Below, piece by piece: positions 18,443 to 27,146 of a DNA stretch of 64,000 nucleotides. The stretch is from positions 4,092,001 to 4,156,000 of the forward strand of contig NZ_CP095073.1 of assembly GCF_022919095.1 (NCBI RefSeq). The letters are read 5' to 3'. This DNA comes from Halobacillus salinarum (GTDB lineage Bacteria > Bacillota > Bacilli > Bacillales > Halobacillaceae). The translations under genes were made by a program, and so were the position numbers. Each line of letters begins with the position of its first letter. Within the stretch, counting starts at the first letter, position 1. The notes under the pieces were generated by a model. It did not search any database. It was given only the letters and a program-made list of their open reading frames with translations, and was not told where the DNA came from.

Positions 18443-18994
18443 ATTTCTAAAAAAATGATTCTCTTCATCTTTATACACTTCACTTGCAGTTGTACTCATT
18501 TGCCCAGCATATTTACCCTTATAAGGTTGTGTGGGCTCATCAACCTCCGCAATCACTAATTGACAAATTCTCCGTCCCTCTATCAATTCGATGGGAGCCC
18601 GGTTAGAATTGTAAAGTTCCAGAGTGAGCCGCCCTTCGAAACCAGGATCGACCCATCCAGCATTTTGAATGAATAATCCCATTCTTCCCACGGAGCTTCT
18701 GCCTTCCAAAAAAGCTGTAAGATGATTCGGTAATTTCACCCACTCCTTCGATGTCGCAAGCATAAAGGAATGCGGTGGAATAATGATCGGTTCTCCTGAA
18801 CCAACAAAAATGTCGCGGTAGGAAGCTTTTTCCTTCATTGAAAGCTTACCAGTGGTGTGTTCATCCACTGCCATAAAATGTCTGCCTAATTCGAGATCAA
18901 CAGAGGCTGGCTGAATGTGAGCATAGTCTAAAGGCTCGACGACCAGCTGTCCTTCCTCTATATGTTTGATAATGGTCTGCCTTGATAAAATCAT
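18434..18994 (-). CDS. dcd: dCTP deaminase
   Basis: Deaminates dCTP to dUTP for thymidylate synthesis. 186 aa, trimeric dUTPase-like fold: SSVGRMGLFIQNAGWVDPGFEGRLTLEL contains the conserved arginine/serine and the catalytic Glu region. Start ATG 18994 (ILSRQTI...) fits the family; a longer frame overlaps the GTPase gene. It is last in the Zur box B operon. The enzyme needs no zinc, whereas the usual Bacillus route through dCMP deaminase (ComEB) or cytidine deaminase does, so it looks like a zinc-sparing substitute (inference). Confidence 0.93.
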   Translation of the reverse strand: MILSRQTIIKHIEEGQLVVEPLDYAHIQPASVDLELGRHFMAVDEHTTGKLSMKEKASYRDIFVGSGEPIIIPPHSFMLATSKEWVKLPNHLTAFLEGRSSVGRMGLFIQNAGWVDPGFEGRLTLELYNSNRAPIELIEGRRICQLVIAEVDEPTQPYKGKYAGQMSTTASEVYKDEENHFFRNKS

Positions 18995-19011
18995 GTCCAC
19001 ACCTTCTTCTT

Positions 19012-20214
19012 TTAGTAGGCTGGTCCCACTTCCCAAACAAATGGATCTTCCAATTCAGACCAGTCACTATCCATTTCTTCAGGCGTTAATAAACATTGAT
19101 CCAGCTCTTTTGTGATTGTCTCCTGGTCAAGCTCTACTCCTATAAAGACCAGCTTGATCATTCGGTCGCCATACTCTACATCCCAATCATTGAGTATATC
19201 CGGGTTTTGCATAATCGTACGATCTTTTTGTTCTTTAGGGAGTGATGCCACCCAGTACGAAACCGGCTCTACAGAAACCGATGGTCCAGCCTGAGAGAGC
19301 AAAAGCGCCAATTTGTTTCTTGTCGCACACCAGGCTATCCCTTTGGCACGTACAATTGCTGTCGGCATCCGACTGATCCATTCGTAAAAACGCTTGGAAT
19401 GAAAAGGGAGCCGACGTTTATATACAAAAGACTGAATTCCATACTCTTCCGTTTCCGGCGTATGATGCTCCGGACCTGCCATTAATTCCTGAAGCCATCC
19501 AGCTGATTGGCTTGCCTTTTCAAAATTAAACCGATGGGTGTCCAAAATTTTTGATAGTTCAATCTCACTGTAGGTGGTAGGAATGATTTCAGCTTCCGGC
19601 TGCAGCGTTCTAACGACTTTCGTCAATGAATCGAGCTGATCTTTCGTTACCATGTCACATTTATTTAATAAAAGCACATCGCAGAATTCTATTTGGTCAA
19701 TAAGCAGATCGGCAAGGTTTCGCTCGTCCTCTTCTCCGACTGCTTGTTTTCTATCCAGAAGACGATCCCCGGACTCATAATCATGCCAAAACCGGTAAGC
19801 ATCCAGAACCGTAACCATCGTGTCTAGACGACAATATTTCGTAAGGTCGATGCCTAGTTCTTCGTCGATATATGAAAAGGTTTGAGCAACAGGGACAGGT
19901 TCGCTGATTCCTGTAGATTCAATCACGATGTAATCAATGTTTCCGTTCTTAGCAATCTTTTCGACTTCAATCAGTAAGTCTTCCCTCAAAGTACAGCAGA
20001 TGCAGCCGTTGGACATTTCGACTAAATTTTCTTCGATCCTTGAGAAGTGACCCCCTTGTTCTACTAAATCAGCGTCAATATTAATTTCACTCATGTCATT
20101 CACAATGACGGCAATCTTTAGTCCTTCCCGGTTATTTAAAATATGGTTGAGAAGTGTTGTCTTGCCTGCTCCTAAATATCCACTCAACACGGTTACAGGT
20201 ATTTTCTTTTCCAT
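19012..20214 (-). CDS. COG0523 zinc-metallochaperone GTPase (YciC/ZagA type), copy 2
   Basis: 400-aa CobW/ZNG GTPase with [13 protein letters not shown] in [20 protein letters not shown] and NKCD, then a C-terminal CobW domain with [13 protein letters not shown]. Ribosome site TAGGAGG before ATG 20214. It lies between the FeoB-like gene and dcd in one minus-strand operon behind Zur box B. It is a close paralogue of copy 1; having both suggests separate clients or a duplication. Confidence 0.93.
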   Translation of the reverse strand: MEKKIPVTVLSGYLGAGKTTLLNHILNNREGLKIAVIVNDMSEINIDADLVEQGGHFSRIEENLVEMSNGCICCTLREDLLIEVEKIAKNGNIDYIVIESTGISEPVPVAQTFSYIDEELGIDLTKYCRLDTMVTVLDAYRFWHDYESGDRLLDRKQAVGEEDERNLADLLIDQIEFCDVLLLNKCDMVTKDQLDSLTKVVRTLQPEAEIIPTTYSEIELSKILDTHRFNFEKASQSAGWLQELMAGPEHHTPETEEYGIQSFVYKRRLPFHSKRFYEWISRMPTAIVRAKGIAWCATRNKLALLLSQAGPSVSVEPVSYWVASLPKEQKDRTIMQNPDILNDWDVEYGDRMIKLVFIGVELDQETITKELDQCLLTPEEMDSDWSELEDPFVWEVGPAY

Positions 20215-20231
20215 TCTGTTCCTCCTAAAAG

Positions 20232-21911
20232 TTATTTAAATAAAGCAGAAAAAAAGACAGCTAAGATGAGCGTGCTGACAACCGATGTTGTCATTTGTTT
20301 AACCAATACGCTGCCGGCTTGTTTCAGCCCCATTTCCTTGTATATAGAAAAGAGGGTGACCAAGCATGAAGATAAGGTAGAAGCCAAGTACACAATTAAA
20401 AAGATCTGCCATATTTCCAATGTTTGAAGAAGAGCTCCTTGCCCTTCATTCAGGACCATCATGCCGTCTTTTCTAAAAAAAGAAAACACGACACCTGGTG
20501 CAGCTTCCTCAGGTAACGAAAACAGTGTTAACAAAGGAGATAAGAGAGCAGCCATTCCTTTCATTACTCCCATGTATTGAAACAGGGAAGCAATGAAACA
20601 AATAATAATAAAAATGGGCATGGCTTGACCTAAGAACTGCTTCAAAATACCCATTAATCGAAACTTTATCCCTCTCCACGTAATAGACTGCAAATATGGA
20701 AGGGATGGCACAGGAGTCAGAGGAGCGGAACCTTTTTCCCAAATCCTTGTATGGACAGCCCCCACAATAAACAAAACAAATATATAAGGGATAAACAAAA
20801 CTGGATGGCCAGCTGAACCAAATAACGATAACGAAGCTCCAATTTGATAACTACAGGCAGACCCAAAGGAGATTAATGAAATACAAGCTCCTCTTGTGCA
20901 GCTGCTGCAGCTTCTGCTTTGCATGACAGCTACGACATTGCAGCCAAAGCCAGTAAGAACGGGAACCAAATCCCTCCCTGTCAGACCAATTTTCTTTAAC
21001 CATGGATTCAGCGCGTGAGTCATATGTTCCTGAACCCCTGTCTCCTCTGTTACGGCCACACTTAAACCGATTAGAAAAACGACAGGAAAAGCCCATAAAA
21101 AGGAGTACCACCCGAGCGTTAAAGCACCATATTTGCCAATCAATAATACTTGGAAAAATTCCGGGAAATTCATAAAAGCTTCTTTTAAAGGATTTAATAA
21201 AAGCCTTTCTGAGATAGGTTGAAAATAGCTGGACAGTAAATAAGCGATAAATACAGGTCCCGCGAACATACATAAAACCATGATTAAAGCCAGGAAAGGG
21301 CCAATCACTTGTTTACTTAACAAGGATTCCAGCCAGCTGGAACGCTTCTCCTCTCGTTGAGCAGGCAGAAATGATAACAAATTATTGTTCAGCTCCCAGT
21401 TGGAAGAGCATTGGATAGCCTGCCAGATTTCATTCTGCTCATTCGTACTCAATGAACGGCTGTTACACCAAACGATAGGAACATTTAATAAGTCCCTTAT
21501 AAAAAGCTGATCTTCCTCACTAGGCTGAAACTTATCCCGGTGAGTAGCTACAACTACGACTTTTTTTCCTTTGAGTTGCAATTGCTCTTCTAATAGAAGC
21601 AGCTCCTCTTTTAGACTGGATGCTTTGACCACAAGAATAATTTCATCTAACTGTTTAATTTGGTTTAAAGCCATTTGAGTCGTAATGCTGTCATCTTTAA
21701 AGCGGATTCCTGGTGTATCCACGACTTTGATTCTGGAATCTCTTTTCATGCTTCCCTTAGAAATCACTACAGTAGACCCTTTGACATTGGTTTCTACACC
21801 AGTCTGATCACCTGTTAAGTGTCTGAACAAGGCTGACTTCCCTACAGATTCAAGCCCGGCCAATGCGATTGTTCCTCCTGGTTCAATACTCTTATCTGTC
21901 AGCATTCGCAT
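20232..21911 (-). CDS. FeoB-like membrane GTPase, candidate zinc transporter
   Basis: 559 aa, shorter than FeoB (about 660-770). The N-terminal G domain has G1 GLESVGKS, G3 DTPG and an altered G4 THRD in place of NxxD. The membrane part has Gate domains with GFGCNV, retaining the FeoB cysteine, then an added cluster [11 protein letters not shown] and SFGSACSYQ where FeoB has PFMSCSARLP. About nine hydrophobic segments follow the G domain. It overlaps the upstream FAD gene by 13 bases. Its position behind a Zur box and next to COG0523 GTPases suggests Zn(II) rather than Fe(II) transport; this is inference, and iron or manganese remain possible. Confidence 0.8.
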   Translation of the reverse strand: MRMLTDKSIEPGGTIALAGLESVGKSALFRHLTGDQTGVETNVKGSTVVISKGSMKRDSRIKVVDTPGIRFKDDSITTQMALNQIKQLDEIILVVKASSLKEELLLLEEQLQLKGKKVVVVATHRDKFQPSEEDQLFIRDLLNVPIVWCNSRSLSTNEQNEIWQAIQCSSNWELNNNLLSFLPAQREEKRSSWLESLLSKQVIGPFLALIMVLCMFAGPVFIAYLLSSYFQPISERLLLNPLKEAFMNFPEFFQVLLIGKYGALTLGWYSFLWAFPVVFLIGLSVAVTEETGVQEHMTHALNPWLKKIGLTGRDLVPVLTGFGCNVVAVMQSRSCSSCTRGACISLISFGSACSYQIGASLSLFGSAGHPVLFIPYIFVLFIVGAVHTRIWEKGSAPLTPVPSLPYLQSITWRGIKFRLMGILKQFLGQAMPIFIIICFIASLFQYMGVMKGMAALLSPLLTLFSLPEEAAPGVVFSFFRKDGMMVLNEGQGALLQTLEIWQIFLIVYLASTLSSCLVTLFSIYKEMGLKQAGSVLVKQMTTSVVSTLILAVFFSALFK

Positions 21912-23014
21912 CGCTCTCCACAGTCCGTAAGATCGTCTAAATAAAAGCTTTCTTTTTTATATAAATCCAGAATATCCAGATCCAAATTCAATTGAGAGCC
22001 GATCGCTTCAGCAACTACTGGAAAACGTTGGCGGAATTTATATATAAAACAAAACACATGACTGTCGTGACGCAGCTCAGGTCCACATAGAAATAAGCCT
22101 TCACATTGAGTCGATTCATCCTGATTATTCACTAAAGGTTCCCCGTGACTGCCACTGTCAAATAAATGAGAAATGATCGAAGTACTTCCTTTGAACCCTG
22201 TTGCCAGTATTGGTGGCGTAGAGGTGGTAAATTCTTCCCCTTCACTTGTTTGCACAAAGTAGATGTCATTTTTTCTACTAACTGACTGGACGGTGTGATG
22301 TTCAAATATTTTAATTCTTCTATCAGGAAGTGATTCGCGGATACGATTGAACGTATAAGGTGACAAAATTGTACTAGGGTCACTACTGTCAAGCTTCCAA
22401 GTAGAGGTTCTTGCCAACAGCCGGGATTTTTTATGGTATTGATTCAACTGATATACAGCATCAAGACCGCTTTCGTAGCCCCCTATAATGATATAGTCAT
22501 CATCTTCCATTTCTCCCCAGGATTGAATTTGACTATTATGGATACATAGTTCTGCTCCCGGAAACACATCCCAATCCGGATATTGATATTCACCGGCTGC
22601 CCAAATGATAAACGTGCTGGTGATTGTCCCTTTGGAAGTCGTCAACTCGAATAACCCGGATTCCAATTTGGTCACTTCTTTTACTTCCAAGTCAGTCGTT
22701 ACAGGCAGTTCATAATGGTTTACGAGTAATTCCAGGTATTCTGCATAGTCTTCTCCTGTCGGGTGCTCCTGATTTAGTGTGTAACCTGGAGAAGTCTTCG
22801 GAGCTACCGCATTCAGGTCTGTCTGGCCAAATCCCTGTGATGGAAAAGAAGGAGTGATAAACCGCATTTCTTTCGGCCATCTTCGAAATGATTCGCCAAT
22901 CTTTCCTCTGTCGATAAGACGGAAGCTTTCACACCCCATCTGTTTCAGCAGAATTCCTACGCCAATTCCGGAAGCACCTGCTCCTACAACGAGTACATCG
23001 TAATGTTTTTTCAT
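21899..23014 (-). CDS. Flavin monooxygenase-like NAD(P)/FAD oxidoreductase
   Basis: 371 aa, two-dinucleotide-binding-domain flavoprotein. FAD motif VVGAGASGIGVGILL at the N terminus, second Rossmann DYIIIGGYESGLDAVYQL, then LATGFKG and a conserved end CFIYKFRQRFPVVAEAIG. Unusual is the Cys-rich tail CGERCEC, which could bind a metal. ATG with AAGGGGGG upstream. It is first in the Zur box B operon and overlaps the FeoB-like gene. Substrate unknown; the family includes N-hydroxylases and thioredoxin-like reductases. Confidence 0.78.
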   Translation of the reverse strand: MKKHYDVLVVGAGASGIGVGILLKQMGCESFRLIDRGKIGESFRRWPKEMRFITPSFPSQGFGQTDLNAVAPKTSPGYTLNQEHPTGEDYAEYLELLVNHYELPVTTDLEVKEVTKLESGLFELTTSKGTITSTFIIWAAGEYQYPDWDVFPGAELCIHNSQIQSWGEMEDDDYIIIGGYESGLDAVYQLNQYHKKSRLLARTSTWKLDSSDPSTILSPYTFNRIRESLPDRRIKIFEHHTVQSVSRKNDIYFVQTSEGEEFTTSTPPILATGFKGSTSIISHLFDSGSHGEPLVNNQDESTQCEGLFLCGPELRHDSHVFCFIYKFRQRFPVVAEAIGSQLNLDLDILDLYKKESFYLDDLTDCGERCEC

Positions 23015-23027
23015 GGAACCCCCCTTT

Positions 23028-23048
23028 TAAAAGTAATCATTACGATTT
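23028..23048. promoter_or_regulatory. Zur box B (FAD - FeoB-like - GTPase - dcd operon)
   Basis: Core GTAATCATTAC at 23033-23043 within a stretch matching AAATCGTAATNATTACGATTT apart from one or two bases on the left arm. It is 19 bases upstream of the operon's first ATG. Confidence 0.85.
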
Positions 23049-23067
23049 AAAAAATACAAAAATTTTT

Positions 23068-24045
23068 TCATTCAGCCACACATTTTCTGAATTGTTCTGT
23101 AAGCCTGTCTTTATCTAAATTCTTTCCGATAAAGACAAGTTCACTTTGACGAGAACTCTTTCCCCAATCACTCCCTGCTTCCCCTGCAAAAAGCATATGA
23201 ACACCTTGGAAAACATAACGCTTTTCTTCCCCCTCTATATTCAATACCCCTTTGTAGCGGTATAACCGTTCCCCCTCTATTTGGACAAGAAAGGAAAACC
23301 ATAGATTAAGCTTTTTTAGACTGAGCGGCTTGTCTTCCCGGATAGACAAGGAAGATACTTCATCCTCATGATGATGGTGGTCTTCGTTTAAGAAGTCAGG
23401 ATTAATACTGATCTTTTCCTGTAAATCAAAAGAATAAGTATCCAACACTTTATCCAGAGAAATCTGGCTGTTTCTGCATAAATACAGGGAAGCTGTAGGA
23501 TTGATTCGTTCTAATCTTTTGGTCAGATGTTCAAGCTGATCATGATCCACCAAATCGATTTTATTGACCAGCACTGTATCAGCGAAAGCAATTTGACTCA
23601 AAGCTTCGCCTTGATGATCTAAATGCCTGGAAATATGTTGAGCATCTACCAGAGTACAGACGCTGTCAATAACGTAGTCCTCAATCATATCCTTATCCAT
23701 TAAAAATGTTTGTACGACTGGAGCAGGATCAGCAAGTCCCGTCGTTTCAATGATAACCCGGTCATACTCCACCATGCTTTCTTTCTTGGAAAAAGAAAGC
23801 ATGGACAATGTATCAATAAGGTCTTTACGAACATTACAGCAGATACAGCCACTATTAATTTCGATGATTTCTTCATTGGTCTGCTCAATGAGCTGATCGT
23901 CAATTCCTATATCCCCGAACTCGTTTACAATAACAGCAGCTTTTTCTTCTGTGTTTTTAAGGATGTGGTTAAGAAAAGTAGTCTTTCCTGACCCGAGGTA
24001 TCCTGTCACGATTGTAACCGGTATTCTGGATTCAATTTCATTCAT
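23068..24045 (-). CDS. COG0523 GTPase (CobW/YjiA-like), copy 3
   Basis: 325 aa, a different subgroup from copies 1 and 2. It has GYLGSGKTTFLNH, CICC in SGCICCNVRKDL, IETTGLADP, NKIDLV and a histidine-rich metal loop EDHHHHEDE before the C-terminal CobW domain. It overlaps the SufU paralogue upstream by 8 bases and ends 20 bases before Zur box B. The operon is SufU-like plus GTPase behind Zur box C, so the GTPase could metallate that SufU-like protein. Confidence 0.92.
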   Translation of the reverse strand: MNEIESRIPVTIVTGYLGSGKTTFLNHILKNTEEKAAVIVNEFGDIGIDDQLIEQTNEEIIEINSGCICCNVRKDLIDTLSMLSFSKKESMVEYDRVIIETTGLADPAPVVQTFLMDKDMIEDYVIDSVCTLVDAQHISRHLDHQGEALSQIAFADTVLVNKIDLVDHDQLEHLTKRLERINPTASLYLCRNSQISLDKVLDTYSFDLQEKISINPDFLNEDHHHHEDEVSSLSIREDKPLSLKKLNLWFSFLVQIEGERLYRYKGVLNIEGEEKRYVFQGVHMLFAGEAGSDWGKSSRQSELVFIGKNLDKDRLTEQFRKCVAE

Positions 24046-24472
24046 GTCCTTGCTCCTTTAGCCATTTATCAAAGGCCTGCCAAGGCATAAGCGCACAATT
24101 GTGCCTGGCGCGTAACTTGTGTACTCCTTGAAGGGACTCCGCGTCGCCTAAATCGACTTCATCCTCTAATTCACCATTTCTAATTAAACGTTCAAAAGCT
24201 TGTCTTTTATAGCGGCACTCCTCGACGGTGTGGTTTTTCAAAAGCTCCGTCATCATTGAGCAGGAAGCCATGCTAATGCTGCACCCTTCGCCTTCGAATG
24301 ATAACTCTTCTATTCCACTGTCTCCTTCACGCAAATATAAAACCATGACATCTCCGCATGTAGGATTCTTATAAGGAATTTCATGAATAACTCCTTCTTC
24401 GTTCAGTGTCCCAAAATTCCGTTTATATTTTGCATGATCCATTACAATCTTTCGATATAAATCATCCAGCAT
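24038..24472 (-). CDS. SufU-like Fe-S/sulfur-transfer protein, Zur-controlled
   Basis: 144 aa, SufU/IscU fold. The three Cys and one Asp that hold zinc in B. subtilis SufU are present: C and D in NPTCGD, C in GEGCSISMASC and C in RHNCALMPW. SufU uses that zinc to take sulfur from SufS. ATG with AGGAGGG before it. No other suf gene is near, which suggests a second copy made only when zinc is low. Whether it builds Fe-S clusters or serves another thiolation path is open. Confidence 0.88.
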   Translation of the reverse strand: MLDDLYRKIVMDHAKYKRNFGTLNEEGVIHEIPYKNPTCGDVMVLYLREGDSGIEELSFEGEGCSISMASCSMMTELLKNHTVEECRYKRQAFERLIRNGELEDEVDLGDAESLQGVHKLRARHNCALMPWQAFDKWLKEQGHE

Positions 24473-24551
24473 GATCCGCCCTCCTAATTCGCAATTATTA
24501 CTTACATAAAAGTAATATACTCATCTGAGGTGGTTATTTCTACAAAAACAC

Positions 24552-24572
24552 AAATTGTAATCATTACGCTTT
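24552..24572. promoter_or_regulatory. Zur box C (SufU-like - GTPase operon)
   Basis: Core GTAATCATTAC at 24557-24567, with left flank AAATT and right flank GCTTT. It lies between cysS and the SufU-like gene, about 80 bases upstream of the latter's ATG. Confidence 0.8.
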
Positions 24573-24588
24573 ATTTTAAACAATCTAT

Positions 24589-26094
24589 TTACTCTTGTAA
24601 ACCATCTTCTTCAGCTGCATAAAATTGGCCACCGGGATCCGGCGTACAGTCATTGTATTCGTGAGTGTCTCTTTTCCAACGTGTTCCCTGAGGTGTATCT
24701 TCCAAAATAATGTTTTGTTCTTTTAGTTCATCACGTATTTGATCAGCCCGTTTAAAGTTCCGGTTCTTACGGGCTTGCTTACGCTCTTCAATTAAGGCGT
24801 TAATTTTTTCATTCACCCGCTCTTCCCGAAGACCCAGATCCAGGCCGAGTACTCCGGTCAGTTCTTCAAACGTGCTCTCAAAAGCATCCAATACATCTTT
24901 GTGTGTTTGTCGTTCTTGAAGATAGAGATTTGCTGATTTAGTTAATCCAAACAATACAGTGATTGCGCTCGCCGTATTAAAATCATCATCCATCTCTTTA
25001 ATAAACTGCGATTTAAAAGCCTGCACTTTTTCCAGCCAAGGTTGTTGATCATCTTTTAGGCTCATACATGTCGTTTTACGATGTTTAATGTTCTTATAGG
25101 AATTTTTAATACGTTCAAAACTACTCTTGGCTTCTATTAACAATTCATCACTAAAATTGATCGGATGACGGTATTGAACGAGCAGCATAAAAAAACGGAT
25201 GACTTGCGGATCGTGTTTCTTCATTAGTTCACGGGTCAAAATAACATTGCCGAGTGATTTAGACATTTTTTCCTCATCAATATTGATATAACCATTGTGC
25301 ATCCAATAACGAGCCAAAGACTTTCCATTATGCGCCTCGGATTGGGCTATTTCGTTTTCATGATGAGGAAAGATTAAGTCCTGTCCGCCAGCATGAATAT
25401 CAATTGTATCTCCTAAGCATTTCTTGACCATCGCCGAGCATTCGATATGCCATCCCGGACGCCCCTTTCCCCAAGGGCTGTTCCAAGAGACTTCTCCCTC
25501 TTTCGCTCGTTTCCAAAGGGCAAAATCTAAGGGATCTCCCTTTTTTTCTCCTAATTCAACCCTTGCTCCCGACTTTAGTTCGTTAAGAGATTGGTGTGAG
25601 AGTTTACCATAATGATCAAACGAACGAATACGGAAATAAACATCGCCGGAAACCTCATAAGCAAATCCCTTGTCCATTAAACCTTGAATAAAACGAATAA
25701 TTCCTTCCATGTTTTCCGTGACGCGTGGATGATCGACAGCTTCTTTTACACCGAGTGCTCCGACGTCTTCTTTATAAGCTGTAATAAAATGGTTCGCGAC
25801 GTCTGTGACTTCCTCGTTCAGCTGCTTTGCTGCATGAATCAATTTGTCATCAACATCAGTAAAGTTTAAGACATAATGAACCGTATACCCTGAATATTCA
25901 AAATAGCGACGCACCGTATCAAATACGATCGCCGGACGAGCGTTACCTATATGAATATAATTGTAAACAGTCGGACCACACACATACATCTTCACCTTAT
26001 CTTTTTCTAACGGTTGAAATAGCTCTTTTTGACGTGTCAATGTGTTGTAAATCTTGATAGCTATGTTAGTTCCCTCCTTAATATTCTGGCTCAT
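24589..26094 (-). CDS. cysS: Cysteine-tRNA ligase in the Zur island
   Basis: Class I synthetase, about 491-501 aa, with HIGH variant HIGN, signature KMSKSLGN and an anticodon-binding C terminus plus ~20 extra residues. The zinc ligands of CysRS are kept: Cys in YVCGPTVY, Cys in HIECSAM, then His and Glu in [10 protein letters not shown]. The start is unclear. Homologues begin [10 protein letters not shown], but here that codon is ATA (26064) behind a perfect AAGGAGGGA at ideal spacing. The nearest in-frame ATG is 26094, 4 bases after the upstream stop. Standing away from gltX/cysE and behind Zur box D, it is probably a second copy. Confidence 0.92.
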   Translation of the reverse strand: MSQNIKEGTNIAIKIYNTLTRQKELFQPLEKDKVKMYVCGPTVYNYIHIGNARPAIVFDTVRRYFEYSGYTVHYVLNFTDVDDKLIHAAKQLNEEVTDVANHFITAYKEDVGALGVKEAVDHPRVTENMEGIIRFIQGLMDKGFAYEVSGDVYFRIRSFDHYGKLSHQSLNELKSGARVELGEKKGDPLDFALWKRAKEGEVSWNSPWGKGRPGWHIECSAMVKKCLGDTIDIHAGGQDLIFPHHENEIAQSEAHNGKSLARYWMHNGYINIDEEKMSKSLGNVILTRELMKKHDPQVIRFFMLLVQYRHPINFSDELLIEAKSSFERIKNSYKNIKHRKTTCMSLKDDQQPWLEKVQAFKSQFIKEMDDDFNTASAITVLFGLTKSANLYLQERQTHKDVLDAFESTFEELTGVLGLDLGLREERVNEKINALIEERKQARKNRNFKRADQIRDELKEQNIILEDTPQGTRWKRDTHEYNDCTPDPGGQFYAAEEDGLQE

Positions 26095-26098
26095 TCCT

Positions 26099-26458
26099 TT
26101 ACTGTGGAAGTGGTACAAAAAATACTTTTTGATTTTCTTTTAATTCCGACTTAGCCCCAACTAAATCGGTGCAGTCGATCCACTCAACAGCTTCCATCAT
26201 CGGAATAAGCTGGCGAGCAACTTCTTCCTCAATTTCTTTCATCATTTGTAGTAATTCAAATAAAGTCAGTCCAAAATGTTCTGCTGCAAGCTCATGAGGA
26301 TTGTCATGTTGGAGACGGTTCATAAACTCTGTTTTCGTAGCAGCTTCTTCAGCTATTTCATCTTCAATCTTTACTACATAGGTATAGATGTCTTTCTGTT
26401 TTTTAGGCAGCGTACTTACAATCCGGCGAGTTAGTAAATTAAGTAAATAATCACTCAT
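26099..26458 (-). CDS. Uncharacterised 119-aa protein, Zur-controlled, upstream of cysS
   Basis: I do not recognise the family. It is mostly helical, acidic in the middle ([17 protein letters not shown]), with the segment [19 protein letters not shown] that could be a helix-turn-helix, and one Cys near the end (WIDCTD). No membrane segment or signal. AGAGGTG lies about 11 bases before the ATG. It is first in a two-gene operon with cysS behind Zur box D; its stop is 4 bases before a possible cysS start, so coupling is likely. Confidence 0.7.
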   Translation of the reverse strand: MSDYLLNLLTRRIVSTLPKKQKDIYTYVVKIEDEIAEEAATKTEFMNRLQHDNPHELAAEHFGLTLFELLQMMKEIEEEVARQLIPMMEAVEWIDCTDLVGAKSELKENQKVFFVPLPQ

Positions 26459-26492
26459 GGTTTCACTTACACCTCTACTATATTCAAAATAC

Positions 26493-26515
26493 TAAATCGT
26501 AATCATTACGTTTTA
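26493..26515. promoter_or_regulatory. Zur box D (119-aa protein - cysS operon)
   Basis: AAATCGTAATCATTACGTTTT with core GTAATCATTAC at 26499-26509, close to the ideal Bacillus Zur consensus. It is about 41 bases upstream of the first ATG. Confidence 0.85.
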
Positions 26516-26677
26516 TTCCTTTAGATCTTAATTTATCACTTAATCGGCTTAAGAACAAGAATAAAGTACCTATAACCAGCGCTTCCCTATTCTCCTTATT
26601 ACGTTCTATCCAGCTCATAGCGATTAAAAACTGTTGCATGTCTCCTGAAATGAGGATAGAATGTAATACATTAATCA

Positions 26678-26699
26678 TAAATCGTAATCATTACTATTT
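26678..26699. promoter_or_regulatory. Zur box E (plus-strand ferredoxin/ABC operon)
   Basis: AAATCGTAATCATTACTATTT with core GTAATCATTAC at 26684-26694. It sits 31 bases before the ferredoxin ATG on the plus strand and about 185 bp from box D, giving a divergent zinc-controlled promoter pair. Confidence 0.85.
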
Positions 26700-26724
26700 A
26701 CCCTGAAATTAGGAGGTTTATTTA

Positions 26725-27111
26725 ATGGCGACATGGGATTTAAGCAATACAAATCATCACTTAATGATTTGTAATGGCAGCAGCTGTAACAAGGCTGGTG
26801 CTGAGGAATTAACGCTCGCTCTTCGGGAAGAAATATCTGCTAAAGGGCTTGACGAAAAAATACACACGACCCGCACACGTTGTAACGGGCGATGCCACGA
26901 TAAATGTGTAGTCATCGACTATCCAAAAGGAACTTGGTATAAAGATCTGCATCCAACTGACGTACCTTTATTAATAGAACTTTTGCTTAACAATGAGGAC
27001 TTGACTAGCAAAATCAGTCATTCCTTTAATGGAGAGTATTTTCAAAGGGAGAACAATGTGTATAGTGGTGTACCAAAAACATTAGAAACTGTAAAAAGAG
27101 TATCTAAATAA
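26725..27111 (+). CDS. Thioredoxin-like [2Fe-2S] ferredoxin
   Basis: 128 aa. The four cysteines C16, C21, C53 and C57 give C-x4-C...C-x3-C, the pattern of NuoE-like thioredoxin-fold [2Fe-2S] proteins; an extra C61 follows. RBS AGGAGG 8 bases before the ATG. First gene of the plus-strand operon behind Zur box E. Related ferredoxins occur beside corrinoid or metal-handling genes; the partner here is unknown. A redox protein in a zinc regulon is odd, because Zn(II) is not redox-active. Confidence 0.82.
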   Translation: MATWDLSNTNHHLMICNGSSCNKAGAEELTLALREEISAKGLDEKIHTTRTRCNGRCHDKCVVIDYPKGTWYKDLHPTDVPLLIELLLNNEDLTSKISHSFNGEYFQRENNVYSGVPKTLETVKRVSK

Positions 27112-27146
27112 ATTGTATTTTCTCATTTTGAACAGGAGGTTTAACT

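Noticed and set aside
26484-26678. 64-codon minus-strand frame between Zur boxes D and E
   Set aside because: The ATG lies 6 bases from the Zur core with no ribosome site, the end overlaps box D, and no family is recognisable; it fills a divergent promoter region.
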